Shown here in pieces: positions 24,919 through 34,682 of a stretch of DNA of 64,000 bases. The notes beneath the pieces were generated by a model, which was given only the letters and a program-made list of their open reading frames with translations, was not told where the DNA came from and ran no database searches. The stretch is from Oceaniferula marina (GTDB lineage Bacteria > Verrucomicrobiota > Verrucomicrobiia > Verrucomicrobiales > Akkermansiaceae). The position numbers and the translations under genes were made by a program. The stretch's first letter is position 1. Every line of letters starts with the position of its first letter. The DNA lies in assembly GCF_013391475.1 (NCBI RefSeq), contig NZ_JACBAZ010000002.1, positions 347,104 to 411,103 of the forward strand, read 5' to 3'.

Positions 24919-25920
24919 ATGAAATCATTGACTAACAAAAAAGTATTAGTGACCGGAGCCGATGGGTTCATCGGGAGTCATTTGGTGGAGCAACTTCTCG
25001 GTGAGGGCTGTAAAGTGCGGGCTTTCGCATATTATAATTCGTTTAATTCTTGGGGGTGGATGGACTCGTTTGAGTCTGAAGTTCTCAAGCAGGTCGAAGT
25101 TGTAACCGGTGATATTCGTGACCGGGGTTCTGTTGCCATGGCGATGGATGGGGTAGATGTTGTCCTGCATCTGGCAGCGTTGATAGGTATCCCCTACAGC
25201 TATTACTCTCCAGAGAGTTACGTAGGCACTAACATCACTGGCACTCTGAATGTTCTGGAGGAGGCCAAGCGGTTGGGAACAGAGAGAGTTCTGGTTACTT
25301 CGACATCGGAAGTTTATGGAACAGCACAGTACGTGCCGATCGATGAACAACACCCCTATCAAGGGCAATCCCCTTATTCAGCAACCAAGATTGGAGCAGA
25401 CCGGATGGCTGAGAGTTACTTCAGGAGTTTTGATCTGCCTGTGACGATTGTGCGCCCCTTCAACACTTATGGTCCTCGTCAGTCTGCAAGGGCGGTTATC
25501 CCTACTATTATCAGCCAGCTGTGTAATGGGATTGAGGAGATCAAGCTGGGTTCGTTAAGCCCTACCCGTGACTTGGTGTATGTCAAGGACACCGCACGAG
25601 GATTTATCGAACTGGCCAAGTGTGATGACGCCATTGGTGAGGAAGTCAATATTGCGACACAGCAGGAGATATCCATAGGTGATTTAGCCCAGACGCTGGT
25701 GAGTCAGATTAATCCGAGTGCTAAGATTGTCTGTGAAAATGAGCGCATTCGTCCGTCGAAAAGTGAGGTTGAGCGGCTTCTAGGTGCCAATGAGAAACTG
25801 AAATCACTGACTGGCTGGGCCCCTGCAACTACGCTTGAGCAAGGGCTTGCTGAAACAGTTGCCTGGTTTTCCGAGGCATCCAATTTGAGTAGATACAAGG
25901 CGGATATTTACAACGTATGA
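24919..25920 (+). CDS. legB: NDP-GlcNAc 4,6-dehydratase (LegB type)
   Basis: 333-residue SDR enzyme. It has TGADGFIGSHL near the N terminus, STSEVYG, and the YSATKIG catalytic Tyr-x3-Lys. The sequence HLAALIGIPYSYYSPESYVGTNITGTLNVLE is characteristic of LegB. The product, a 4-keto-6-deoxy sugar, would go to LegC directly downstream (9 bp gap). An AATC/AAATAA-rich spacer precedes it. Confidence 0.92.
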   Translation: MKSLTNKKVLVTGADGFIGSHLVEQLLGEGCKVRAFAYYNSFNSWGWMDSFESEVLKQVEVVTGDIRDRGSVAMAMDGVDVVLHLAALIGIPYSYYSPESYVGTNITGTLNVLEEAKRLGTERVLVTSTSEVYGTAQYVPIDEQHPYQGQSPYSATKIGADRMAESYFRSFDLPVTIVRPFNTYGPRQSARAVIPTIISQLCNGIEEIKLGSLSPTRDLVYVKDTARGFIELAKCDDAIGEEVNIATQQEISIGDLAQTLVSQINPSAKIVCENERIRPSKSEVERLLGANEKLKSLTGWAPATTLEQGLAETVAWFSEASNLSRYKADIYNV

Positions 25921-25929
25921 TCAAGGTGT

Positions 25930-27111
25930 ATGGATAAGGAAGATTTTATACCGCTTTCTGTACCGGTACTCGGTGGCAACGCGCTACCCTACGTGAGTGA
26001 GTGCGTGGAAACGGAATGGGTATCCTATGTCGGCGGATATGTGTCCCGTTTTGAGGATGACCTAGCGGTTTGCTCGGGGGCTCCCCATGTGGCGGCAATG
26101 AACTCGGGAACATCGGCATTGCACATCGCACTAATCCTCGCGGGAGTAGGAGAGGATGATGAGGTAGTGATGCCTGCTATCACGTTTGTATCACCTGCCA
26201 ATGCCGTGCGCTACTGTGGTGCCTGGCCCGTGTTTGTGGATATCTCGTCGGATGATTGGCAGCTGGATGTTGACGAGGTAGAGCGGTTTCTTGAGCATAA
26301 CTGCGAATCCAGGGACGGAGGGCTTTTTAATAAGATCACAGGAAGGAGGGTAGCCGCACTCCTCCCTGTGCATTTGCTGGGTGGTCTGGCCGATGTGGAT
26401 CGTCTTGCTGCGCTTGCACAGAGATATGATCTTCCTCTGATAGAGGATGCCGCCGAGGCACTTGGTGCCGAATACAAAGGGCGGAAAGTGGCTGAACCAC
26501 TGCCCTGTTATCCGGATGTCAGACGCTTTGTCGCCACCAGTTTTAATGGAAACAAGATCATTACCACTGGTGGCGGGGGAGCCTTGTTTACCTATTCTGA
26601 AGGCGATTCAACACGGGCCAAGCATTTGAGCACCACGGCCAAAACCGACCCTGTAGAGTTCATTCACGATGAGGTCGGGTATAATTACCGTATGACGAAC
26701 ATGGCAGCAGCCTTGGGGTGTGCTCAACTGGAACAACTCGATGAGCATATTGTTCGAAAAAGGGCTATTGCACGGCGATACGCTGAGCAACTTGGCAATC
26801 ACAGCTGTATCAGGATTATGCCCGGTTCCACGGATGTTAAAGCGACATACTGGCTCTACACTGTGGAGCTTCTTGGACGGGAGGTTATGCCTGTGATTGA
26901 ACAGCTGGGAAAGAAATGGATTCAGGCTCGCCCCCTATGGAAGCCAATGCCGCAGCTGACTTATTTAAGTAAGAAGTGCCATACAGAGGAATATGCCGTC
27001 GGGGCTGCCCTACAGCGGTGCGCCATTAGTCTTCCTTGTTCAGTCAGCCTTGGTGAGGACGCGCAACAACGGGTATCCGATTGCTTGGTGAGAATTCTAG
27101 ATCATGAGTAA
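25930..27111 (+). CDS. legC: LegC-type aminotransferase
   Basis: 393-residue PLP-dependent DegT-family aminotransferase. It has NSGTSALHIAL, PAITFVSPANAVRYCGAWPVF, IEDAAEALGA and the Schiff-base Lys in SFNGNKIITTGGGG; the FNGNK form separates LegC from the SFFPSK-type enzyme at 625. It would aminate C4 of the 4-keto-6-deoxy-GlcNAc nucleotide. It overlaps the next gene by 8 bp. Confidence 0.92.
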   Translation: MDKEDFIPLSVPVLGGNALPYVSECVETEWVSYVGGYVSRFEDDLAVCSGAPHVAAMNSGTSALHIALILAGVGEDDEVVMPAITFVSPANAVRYCGAWPVFVDISSDDWQLDVDEVERFLEHNCESRDGGLFNKITGRRVAALLPVHLLGGLADVDRLAALAQRYDLPLIEDAAEALGAEYKGRKVAEPLPCYPDVRRFVATSFNGNKIITTGGGGALFTYSEGDSTRAKHLSTTAKTDPVEFIHDEVGYNYRMTNMAAALGCAQLEQLDEHIVRKRAIARRYAEQLGNHSCIRIMPGSTDVKATYWLYTVELLGREVMPVIEQLGKKWIQARPLWKPMPQLTYLSKKCHTEEYAVGAALQRCAISLPCSVSLGEDAQQRVSDCLVRILDHE

Positions 27112-28501
27112 AGGGCACTCACTGGTGGGGTGGGATCGTGCGTGGAAGGGTTTCTGCACAGTTCTCAACGAACTTCATGGCAAATATCCGGAGTGGCTCG
27201 GGCTCACCAGATACCTCGTGGGTGTGGTTGGCACCAATCACCCGCAGAAAGCCAAGCCTATGGTTGCCGGTGAACGCATCCCTCGGGTTAGGGATGTTGC
27301 TGCTGAATCTGGCGGGATTCTGTTTATCCCTATCTACAGCAGGGATTATTGTTTGGGGGTTTGTTACCGGCTGGCGGAAGAGGTTCGCAAGAGTGATCCC
27401 ACCGCCAATGTTCACATGCTCATGCCGGAAGGAAGGATTCCGGATAAGATTCTGGACGACAAGCAAATCTATTGGCATCCCAAATCCGACTTTAGAAAAA
27501 TGCACTTTCGTCCCAAAGTCTGGGTTCGAGGTGCTTTGGCGGCTACACTCGCCATATATTTGTTAGCTTCCAATCAGACAACGCGCAAGGCGTTGAAGAA
27601 GACCTTCAAATTATGGCCTGTTCATATATTGAAGCATGCCATGCTTTTCTACTGGGAAATTGGTGCCGCCGAGCACTGCCTCAAAAAATGGCGTGTGCAT
27701 ACGGTAGCTACTATAAACGACGTTGTGAAGCCTGCAAGCGGTGCCATTGCTGCAGCCCGATTATCAGGGCTCCGCAGCATTGTGATGCAGCATGGGGCCC
27801 CTGGACCCCAAAGTTCCCCTTTCATCGCTGAGGAGGCTTGGGTATGGGGAGACAGTAGCAAGCAGATTCTGAAGAGCTTCGGTGCTGATCCTAACCGATT
27901 GAATGCCATAGGAAATTTCGAAACTGAGCGGGTGCAGTATCAACAACGTGGTCAGAGTAACGGCAAGGTGCTGTTGCTGCTCAGCCAGTGGAGGGCAAGC
28001 ACCGGCTGGGGTGAGCCGGAATTCCAGCGCTTTTTCCACGAGGCTGCCGAGGCCGTGGCCAGACTAAAGGATCCTTCCTGGAGAATCCTCATTCGTTTGC
28101 ACCCGAATGAAGGGGATGATGTTCGTGATGCGATTACAGCCCTCATTGAAGGGCTAGGAGTGCCATTTGGTTTTTGTAAGGAAGAAAACACCATTGAACA
28201 GGACATCATGGCATCAGATTTTTTGTGCACGGTGAACTCCTCCTCCATCATGCATGGAATAGCCGCGGACCTTCCCTGTGCTGCCTTGTTGTCAACAGAG
28301 CTGGAAAAAAGGGTCGGCCCGTCGTTGCTGCCACCTAATTGTGTCGCCAGAAACCGTGACGAATTGCTTAGCTTGCTCAGGGCGAGCAAAGCAAGCTCCC
28401 AGAGTGAGAAAGAATGGGTTCTTGCTAACTGTGGAAGTGTGTTCGGTGTAGCCGCGAAAAGCCTGTTGACGGAGCCTCATTCAGAGGCGCCAATAGAATA
28501 G
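27104..28501 (+). CDS. GT-B glycosyltransferase-like protein, candidate nonulosonate transferase
   Basis: 465 residues with no signal peptide. Between a variable N-terminal half and a nucleotide-binding C-terminal half it has MQHGAPG with WVWGDSS, then LLSQWR, ILIRLHPNE, and a SSSIMHGIAADLP element. The HP and SS pattern recalls capsule polysialyltransferase/CDP-glycerol transferase-like GT-B proteins. Being directly after legC makes it the best local candidate for using CMP-nonulosonate, but the family is not certain. Confidence 0.6.
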   Translation: MSKGHSLVGWDRAWKGFCTVLNELHGKYPEWLGLTRYLVGVVGTNHPQKAKPMVAGERIPRVRDVAAESGGILFIPIYSRDYCLGVCYRLAEEVRKSDPTANVHMLMPEGRIPDKILDDKQIYWHPKSDFRKMHFRPKVWVRGALAATLAIYLLASNQTTRKALKKTFKLWPVHILKHAMLFYWEIGAAEHCLKKWRVHTVATINDVVKPASGAIAAARLSGLRSIVMQHGAPGPQSSPFIAEEAWVWGDSSKQILKSFGADPNRLNAIGNFETERVQYQQRGQSNGKVLLLLSQWRASTGWGEPEFQRFFHEAAEAVARLKDPSWRILIRLHPNEGDDVRDAITALIEGLGVPFGFCKEENTIEQDIMASDFLCTVNSSSIMHGIAADLPCAALLSTELEKRVGPSLLPPNCVARNRDELLSLLRASKASSQSEKEWVLANCGSVFGVAAKSLLTEPHSEAPIE

Positions 28502-28507
28502 AGAGTC

Positions 28508-29593
28508 ATGAAATCATTTGAATCATTAATTCAGCGCCACCGGGACGAATTGACTTTCTATCATGAGTGCCGCATTCCGAAACACCCGTTTTTCGAGATT
28601 GATGCCAATCGTCGTGATGAGCAGTTGCTCGTGGTTTCCAGCCCTTCAAGAATGGGAAACCATTTGCTTATGTCGATGTTAGATAGTCATTCGGAGCTGC
28701 CACGTGTGCCCGGTGAGGATGGGTTTCATATGTTCAGCTTTACCAGGGCAAACTATGACATCCATGCATTCATGCAAGATATTCGCTCTGAATCCACTGC
28801 CGCGGCATTGATGAATATTGCGAGCAATGGGGGAGGGAGTAAATGGCGTAGGTTTGCAGAGGTAAATCGTACCGAAAGCCATGAATCCTGTGGATATTCC
28901 GGAGTAGGTCATCGTAAGCAGTCCGCAGTGGTCGATTTCGAAGGGGTAACGTTTCCTGTAGATTTTGATGCCTATAGTGCTTATCTCGAAAACAACAGCA
29001 CACGGCTTCGATACAGTCAGTCGTACAATGAAGTGCTATGTGAGTATGTTGAGGCCCTTGGAAAACTGGATAAGAGTGCTTGTAGCAGCCAATACGACGG
29101 GTACATAGTGCACGGAGCTATGAGAACACAGCTGTTATGGCTTTGTGAAACAATGCCAAACGTAAAGATATTGAGTAGTGTGAGATCCTTCGATTCCTAT
29201 GCAATCTCACAGATCAAGTCGAGGCATGGAGATGTGGAACCAACTCATGAAATGCTGCAAACTGCATGGGAACACTGGTTTCACAAAGTCGTGGATATGG
29301 TCTATCTACGTCTGTTTTATCCCGATCAGTTTGGCCTCGTCACTTTCGAGGATCTCGTTAGCGGAAAAATGTCTGTTAGGGATGCTCTCTGTCAGTTTAT
29401 AGAGGTTAAAATAGACGAAAGTCTCAATACGGCTACAATTTTTGGACATCCGGTCCGGGGGAATTCATGGAAATCACGTGAAAAGCAGGATGAAGGAAAA
29501 TTTTACAAACCAGCAAAACAATTGGCTCCAGAACTAGTTCCTGATCGGGCTGAAGAAATTTGGAGTCTGGTTGAACAGGTAAAGTTAACTTAG
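28508..29593 (+). CDS. Sulfotransferase-family protein
   Basis: 361 residues. SSPSRMGNHLLMSMLDSH (about 44-61) resembles the 5'-phosphosulfate loop of PAPS-dependent sulfotransferases, and ILSSVRSFDSYAISQ near residue 225 matches the 3'-phosphate-binding Arg/Ser element. The C-terminal HPVRGNSWKSREK is close to the GNS(S/W) motif of carbohydrate sulfotransferases. It would sulfate a sugar of the repeat unit or a lipid-linked intermediate. PAPS synthesis genes are not in the window. It is followed 1 bp later by an acyltransferase. Confidence 0.78.
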   Translation: MKSFESLIQRHRDELTFYHECRIPKHPFFEIDANRRDEQLLVVSSPSRMGNHLLMSMLDSHSELPRVPGEDGFHMFSFTRANYDIHAFMQDIRSESTAAALMNIASNGGGSKWRRFAEVNRTESHESCGYSGVGHRKQSAVVDFEGVTFPVDFDAYSAYLENNSTRLRYSQSYNEVLCEYVEALGKLDKSACSSQYDGYIVHGAMRTQLLWLCETMPNVKILSSVRSFDSYAISQIKSRHGDVEPTHEMLQTAWEHWFHKVVDMVYLRLFYPDQFGLVTFEDLVSGKMSVRDALCQFIEVKIDESLNTATIFGHPVRGNSWKSREKQDEGKFYKPAKQLAPELVPDRAEEIWSLVEQVKLT

Positions 29594-29594
29594 T

Positions 29595-30185
29595 ATGAGC
29601 ATAGGATCGTTGACTCAATCAATTAGGAAGTGTATTGGCCTGTACTGGGCGTCGCTTATCAGGATGCGTGGCGTCGAGTTGGGTGAGCATTGCGCTATCA
29701 ATGGCAAGCCCATAGTTACCAAGTTCCGTGGGTCGCAATTCTCAATGGGCAATCACATCACCCTGAGCAGTTCTGAGAGGTGTAATCCTCTGGGTATGAT
29801 TCAACCGTGTGTCATAAGGACACTGAGCCCGACTGCCTGTTTGATCATTGGTGATCGGGTTGGTATCAGTGGATCGACAATCTGTGCCGCATGTTCTGTT
29901 GAGATTGGTGAGGATACGATTATGGGAAGCGGTGCTATGATTTTAGATACGGATTTCCACATTCCGGGTGAAGGATACAGTTGGCTCAACGGAACAGAGC
30001 AAACATGTCAGCCAATTAATATAGGAAAGGGGGTATTTATAGGTGCAAGAGCTATGATTCTAAAGGGGGTCACCATTGGGGATCGCGCAGTTATAGGGGC
30101 AGGCTCCGTAGTCACGAAAGATATTCCAGAGAGGTCGATTGTGGCGGGAAACCCGGCACGCATAATTAGTAAAGAATGGATATGA
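29595..30185 (+). CDS. Hexapeptide-repeat O-acetyltransferase
   Basis: 196 residues with left-handed beta-helix hexapeptide repeats through most of the length (IGDRVGISGSTICA, IGEDTIMGSGAMI, IGKGVFIGARAMILKGVTIGDRAVIGAGSVVTKD) and the C-terminal GNPAR motif of the maltose/colanic acid acetyltransferase group. His in DTDFHIPGEG is the likely catalytic residue. It probably acetylates a sugar hydroxyl. It overlaps the next acetyltransferase gene by 10 bp. Confidence 0.88.
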   Translation: MSIGSLTQSIRKCIGLYWASLIRMRGVELGEHCAINGKPIVTKFRGSQFSMGNHITLSSSERCNPLGMIQPCVIRTLSPTACLIIGDRVGISGSTICAACSVEIGEDTIMGSGAMILDTDFHIPGEGYSWLNGTEQTCQPINIGKGVFIGARAMILKGVTIGDRAVIGAGSVVTKDIPERSIVAGNPARIISKEWI

Positions 30186-30616
30186 CAGTACACGGTAAAA
30201 ACAAATGGATTAGAAACAGCCGACTAGCTAATACGCTGATTTTCTGTGTGAACCGCAACATTCCGGTAATCTCAAGAATGCTAATGATTGTATTACACTG
30301 TGATATATTCTGTAGACTCCCCAAGTCTACTTATTTGCCTCACCCATATGGTATTGTAATTCATAGTAATTCCCAAATTGGAGAAGGTGTTGTAATCAAT
30401 CATCAGGTGACATTAGGTGGACGGGATTTGACCGCAGAGTCCCCCAATATTGGAGACAGAGTATACATAGGAGCTGGTGCAAAAATTCTAGGTGGCATTA
30501 GTATTGGAGAGGGGGCCTCCATTGGAGCCAATGCCGTGGTAACGAAAGACGTGCCAGCTGGTGTGACGGTTGTTGGCGCAAACAGGCATTTGAGTAAGGA
30601 AAGTTTTTACGTGTAG
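30176..30616 (+). CDS. Serine acetyltransferase-like hexapeptide transferase
   Basis: 146 residues with a short hydrophobic N-terminal region and then CysE-like hexapeptide repeats: YGIVIHSNSQIGEGVVINHQVTLGG and IGDRVYIGAGAKILGGISIGEGASIGANAVVTKDVPAG. This truncated CysE-like form is common in polysaccharide loci and probably O-acetylates sugar rather than serine. ATG 30182 is an alternative start. Confidence 0.85.
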   Translation: MDMTVHGKNKWIRNSRLANTLIFCVNRNIPVISRMLMIVLHCDIFCRLPKSTYLPHPYGIVIHSNSQIGEGVVINHQVTLGGRDLTAESPNIGDRVYIGAGAKILGGISIGEGASIGANAVVTKDVPAGVTVVGANRHLSKESFYV

Positions 30617-30621
30617 ACTAT

Positions 30622-32169
30622 ATGAATATCTATAAACGCAAATCAAACAGGCTTGGAGCGGTAGACCTACGCTTGGTGCTGGCCTTGATAACAGGCTTGG
30701 GCTTTGCTGTATTTGTAGGCACAGTGGTTGGTAGTGGAGAGTACAAGGAAGCCTACATCTATGTATTGCTGCTTGTAGGAGTTGGCATTATGGCAACCAT
30801 GAAGCGTAGCTTCTGGATGCTCATACCGTTTTCGATGGTGGGGGACTTTCCCGCAGTTCCGGTGGGGCCTGTAAGTATGAAACTTGGCGAAGCGTGGCTG
30901 TTTGTTTCGTTATTATTTGTTGTGCTGCAAGCTGTCAGTAGACGTAAATTGCCAATTTTATATGTTAGGGGGGCTCTGCCCGTGTATCTTTATTCTACTT
31001 GGGTTTTCATGATATATATATTAAACCCTGTAGGATTGAGCTCTATGGGAGCATCAGAGGGGGGGTTGCGTTTTTATATGATGATTGGTTTGTCCCTTCT
31101 ATCTGTCGTAATTTTGATGAATCAAGTGATTGACAGCCAGAAGGCTAAAAAAGTTTTGATGTTGGTGCTAGTTGGTGCAATTATGGGCTCAGCTTGGAAC
31201 ATAGCTCAAGTATTCTTTCCTGCTATGGCTGTATTTTCTGGGCGTTCGGTAATGGAGTCAGGAGGCGGGTTTTATGGTTGGAATCAGCAACTATCAATTG
31301 TTCCGCATTTGATAGTAATTTTTATTGTGTCTAGGTATTCATTCAGGATGATGCTCATACCCACCAACTGGTGGGTGGTTGTTCTATACATACTATGTAT
31401 TGGGCTTGGTTTTGCTTCTGGAAAAAGGTCATTCACAGTATTGATGCTGATATATCCAATTCTTGGAACTGTTCTCAGGAAGGAGTTCATTGCCGTGTTT
31501 TTATGTGGGGCCATGACTATATTAATAGTTAGTGTGGCATTGATAGGCCATGGATCCATCTTTCATCTACCTAAAACCGCACAGCGAGTTTTGTCTGTTT
31601 TGCCAGTGGGAGAATGGGATGGAGATGTTCAGGCGTCAGCAGACAACGATTTTAGAGAAACACTCAATAAATATGCGCTAAGAGATATAAGTGAGAGACC
31701 GATATTGGGTGAAGGCCTGCAAGCAGATTTCGATTTGTTGTGGCATTTACGCTATAATCCAGGCGATGTTTTGGAGGAAGGGGACCATATTTTAGGGCTC
31801 ACGTATTCGGCCAACTCAGCTTGGCATAATACTTGGTTAGGAATATCTGCGGATTTTGGCATCCCTGCTGCAGTGATTTGGGCATCTGTGTGGATAACTC
31901 TCATAATTGGTTGTATGAAATCGATAAAGCAATTGAGTATTTATGATTGGAGATACACCCTATTGATGTTCATCTTATTGTTAACGTTAGGGGATTTACT
32001 AAGGTCATGGCAATTTGGACATTCTGCTGTGAATATGTGGCAGGTAGCCTGGCGTGTTGGCGTATGGCTAGCGGTCAAGCGAACTCTTACATCGGTTGAT
32101 GCCGACAAGAAATGTCCCATAGTTGGATATGAAGTAAAGAGGCGTCACGAGGGCCTGTTGCAACATTAA
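30622..32169 (+). CDS. Wzy-like polysaccharide polymerase
   Basis: 515-residue membrane protein with about 12 hydrophobic helices and a large periplasmic loop around residues 325-390 (SADNDFRETLNKYALRDISE... then ILGEG... WHNTWLGISADFGI), the layout of Wzy/O-antigen ligase (Wzy_C) proteins. It likely links flipped repeat units. A second ligase-like protein is at 43654. Composition is markedly AT-rich compared with the flanking core. Confidence 0.8.
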   Translation: MNIYKRKSNRLGAVDLRLVLALITGLGFAVFVGTVVGSGEYKEAYIYVLLLVGVGIMATMKRSFWMLIPFSMVGDFPAVPVGPVSMKLGEAWLFVSLLFVVLQAVSRRKLPILYVRGALPVYLYSTWVFMIYILNPVGLSSMGASEGGLRFYMMIGLSLLSVVILMNQVIDSQKAKKVLMLVLVGAIMGSAWNIAQVFFPAMAVFSGRSVMESGGGFYGWNQQLSIVPHLIVIFIVSRYSFRMMLIPTNWWVVVLYILCIGLGFASGKRSFTVLMLIYPILGTVLRKEFIAVFLCGAMTILIVSVALIGHGSIFHLPKTAQRVLSVLPVGEWDGDVQASADNDFRETLNKYALRDISERPILGEGLQADFDLLWHLRYNPGDVLEEGDHILGLTYSANSAWHNTWLGISADFGIPAAVIWASVWITLIIGCMKSIKQLSIYDWRYTLLMFILLLTLGDLLRSWQFGHSAVNMWQVAWRVGVWLAVKRTLTSVDADKKCPIVGYEVKRRHEGLLQH

Positions 32170-32255
32170 ACAATCAACGCTGAATTATTGCCTATTAATC
32201 TGTCTAAAAGGGCATTAGCAGGGTTGAGATTAATCAATACACTATTTATCTCGGG

Positions 32256-33662
32256 GTGAATTTTGCTTCAATACAATTTTGGCAAGTGCTGGCTTTAGGA
32301 GTTGTCGTCACATGGCTAGCCTATATGCTGTTGGTGCGCCTTATCCCGAGTAGCAAAAATTTATTAGAGAAGTGCTGTATAGCCGTCCTTTCCTTAACTC
32401 TTTTGGCGTCAGAAAGTTGGGAAACGCTTCTTGTGTTTCTATGGGTTGTGGTTGTTGGGTTTATGGGGTTGCGCACTATTTCGCCAACGGCTAATAGCCG
32501 TCGAAGACATCTACAGATTGCGCTGGTCGTGGCAATCCAGATTGCTCCATTATTCTATTATAAATATAGTAATTTCTTTTTGTCCGAGGTTTTGGGTTTA
32601 GACTGGGAAAGACACGGTTTGCTGATTCCGATGGGGCTGTCTTTTTATACATTTCAAATGATTGGTATGACGGTTGATACAGCTGTAATGAGAAAACCAC
32701 TACCCAAATCATTGGATTTTATGAATTTTGCGAGTTTTTTTCCACAGATTGTAGCAGGTCCCATTGAACGTCGCTCAAGTTTATTGCCGCAGGTAAGAAA
32801 TTTGGAGTATAGGGCGAGACCTGATAGACTTTCAGGTGCCGCATCATGGGTGGTAATGGGTTTTTTCTATAAGTTGGTTCTCGCTGATAATTTGGCTCTT
32901 GCATCAGACAGAATGATGATTAACAGTGAAAATGCCTTTCATGTCTGGTGTGAATGCTTGTGTTTTGGGTTTCGGATATATTTTGATTTTGCTGGATATA
33001 GTTTTATCGCCTTGGGATTAGCGCAGGTCTTCGGGATCGATCTTACACTAAATTTCAGGAGTCCTTACCTAGTTTATAATATCCAGGAATTTTGGCGACG
33101 ATGGCACATAACATTGAGTCAGTGGTTTAGAGACTATGTATATATTCCAATGGGAGGGGGTAGATCCAGATACTGGGTTTTCAATGTGCTGGTTGTATTT
33201 TTGGTGTCAGGAATATGGCATGGTGCGGGCTGGAATTTTGTGGTGTGGGGACTATTGCACGGATGTGGTATCGTGATCATCAATACATTTAAAACTGCTT
33301 GGATCCCCCGACCCTTGGCATGGGGGTTCACAATGATTTTTGTATTTTTTACGTGGTTATTTTTCTATGAGAACCGAATGGATGTTCTCTGGCAAAAGGC
33401 GGCTTCCATCCTCTCAATATCGGGATATGCAGGTCACAATTTATCCGAATTGACACAACTCTATATATCCAAGGGGGAATATATAAATACTCTATTTCTT
33501 CTGATCCTTTCGACCATGTGCTTGGCTCTGGAGTGGTTATCTTATCGCAGGGGTGAGGCGTATTGTGTATTGCGTAATTATACTATCTCGATTGTCATGG
33601 TAATACTTATTGTGCTACTTTCACCATCCGAGAAGTCTGGATTTATCTACTTTAACTTTTAA
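32256..33662 (+). CDS. MBOAT-family O-acyltransferase (AlgI-like)
   Basis: 468 residues, about 11-12 membrane helices. The signature block is clear: PQIVAGPIERR, FWRRWHITLSQWFRDYVYIPMGGGRSR (His284) and the catalytic-His motif SGIWHGAGWNF (His322). It should move an acyl group across the membrane for transfer to the polysaccharide, as AlgI does for alginate. It begins with GTG (32256); a weak GGGG lies just upstream. Its partner is the SGNH-like gene 8 bp downstream. Confidence 0.92.
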   Translation: MNFASIQFWQVLALGVVVTWLAYMLLVRLIPSSKNLLEKCCIAVLSLTLLASESWETLLVFLWVVVVGFMGLRTISPTANSRRRHLQIALVVAIQIAPLFYYKYSNFFLSEVLGLDWERHGLLIPMGLSFYTFQMIGMTVDTAVMRKPLPKSLDFMNFASFFPQIVAGPIERRSSLLPQVRNLEYRARPDRLSGAASWVVMGFFYKLVLADNLALASDRMMINSENAFHVWCECLCFGFRIYFDFAGYSFIALGLAQVFGIDLTLNFRSPYLVYNIQEFWRRWHITLSQWFRDYVYIPMGGGRSRYWVFNVLVVFLVSGIWHGAGWNFVVWGLLHGCGIVIINTFKTAWIPRPLAWGFTMIFVFFTWLFFYENRMDVLWQKAASILSISGYAGHNLSELTQLYISKGEYINTLFLLILSTMCLALEWLSYRRGEAYCVLRNYTISIVMVILIVLLSPSEKSGFIYFNF

Positions 33663-33670
33663 TAATCATA

Positions 33671-34636
33671 ATGAAGAAGGTTCTTATTTTGGCTGCAGTT
33701 GCCGTAGTTTCTCTCTTAATCGCCAATTTTTTGATGGTGTGGGGAAATCCAGAAGTCGTATTCTGGAAAGAGTACATGGATCGAAATTCGGCTCGTCTAG
33801 AACAAATGAGGTCAAATAATCCTGACGTCCCAGTGATTTTAGTTACTGGCGGATCGAGTTGTTCGTTTTCTCTTGATCCCATCGTGATTGAGCAAAAGAC
33901 GGGGATTCCGACATGTAACATGGGAGGGAGTGCGTCAATGGGGGCGAGTTATCTGGTAGCAAACACACTTGCCCATGCTAGAAGGGGGGACGTGGTCATC
34001 TTAGCAATTGAACCCGCTTTACTATCAAAGTTTACCGAACCCGAAGAGATTCCACTAGCTCTGGAAATGGCTATTATTCAAGGGCACCCGCTGCGTGCTG
34101 TGGGGAGGCCTGTGACCAACAGAGATATGCAGCTTAAAGATATCATTGCGACACTCAGGCCCGGAAGTCGTTATTTTTCAACGATGATTTCGAAACTGGC
34201 TACCGGGCGACCACTCTACCGCTACACTATGGATGATTGGCAAGATGGAGGCCGACTCTCGACGGATTACAAAGATTCACTCTTGAAGCCAAATGAGTTA
34301 ATGACTAGGCCATTTCCCATCAATGGGATGGGAAACGACTTATTACAGCAAGCTGTATTATATTGTGAGCAAAAAGGGATTAAATTGTGCTACTCCATGC
34401 CATGGATTTTCACCCAGAAGGAAGTGGTAGACGCCAACCGTGGATATAATCTTGATTTTTTGGATGAGGTGTCGCGTATCATGCCAGTCTTAAGGGGAGG
34501 ACACCTCGGTGTCTGCGCAGAAAGAAAGTTATACGCTGATACCAGTTATCATCTCTCGGAAGAGGGGGCTTATTTAAGATCCGTGGAGCTGGCTGAGGAG
34601 CTGAATAAATGGTTGATTAAAGAGTTGAATCAGTGA
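33671..34636 (+). CDS. Membrane-anchored SGNH-like acyltransferase partner (AlgJ/X-like role)
   Basis: 321 residues, with one N-terminal membrane segment (3-22) and a periplasmic domain. GGSSCSFSLDP (60-70) carries the nucleophile-type Ser, and the C-terminal DTSYHLSEEGA carries the Asp-x-x-x-His-like pair. An anchored SGNH protein directly after a MBOAT gene matches the AlgI-AlgJ arrangement, in which the second protein completes O-acetylation in the periplasm. It is not close enough in wording for me to name a family. Confidence 0.72.
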   Translation: MKKVLILAAVAVVSLLIANFLMVWGNPEVVFWKEYMDRNSARLEQMRSNNPDVPVILVTGGSSCSFSLDPIVIEQKTGIPTCNMGGSASMGASYLVANTLAHARRGDVVILAIEPALLSKFTEPEEIPLALEMAIIQGHPLRAVGRPVTNRDMQLKDIIATLRPGSRYFSTMISKLATGRPLYRYTMDDWQDGGRLSTDYKDSLLKPNELMTRPFPINGMGNDLLQQAVLYCEQKGIKLCYSMPWIFTQKEVVDANRGYNLDFLDEVSRIMPVLRGGHLGVCAERKLYADTSYHLSEEGAYLRSVELAEELNKWLIKELNQ

Positions 34637-34682
34637 TACTGGTTGGCTCATTGGTTAAATGTCCTAGGCTTGAAATGATTAA

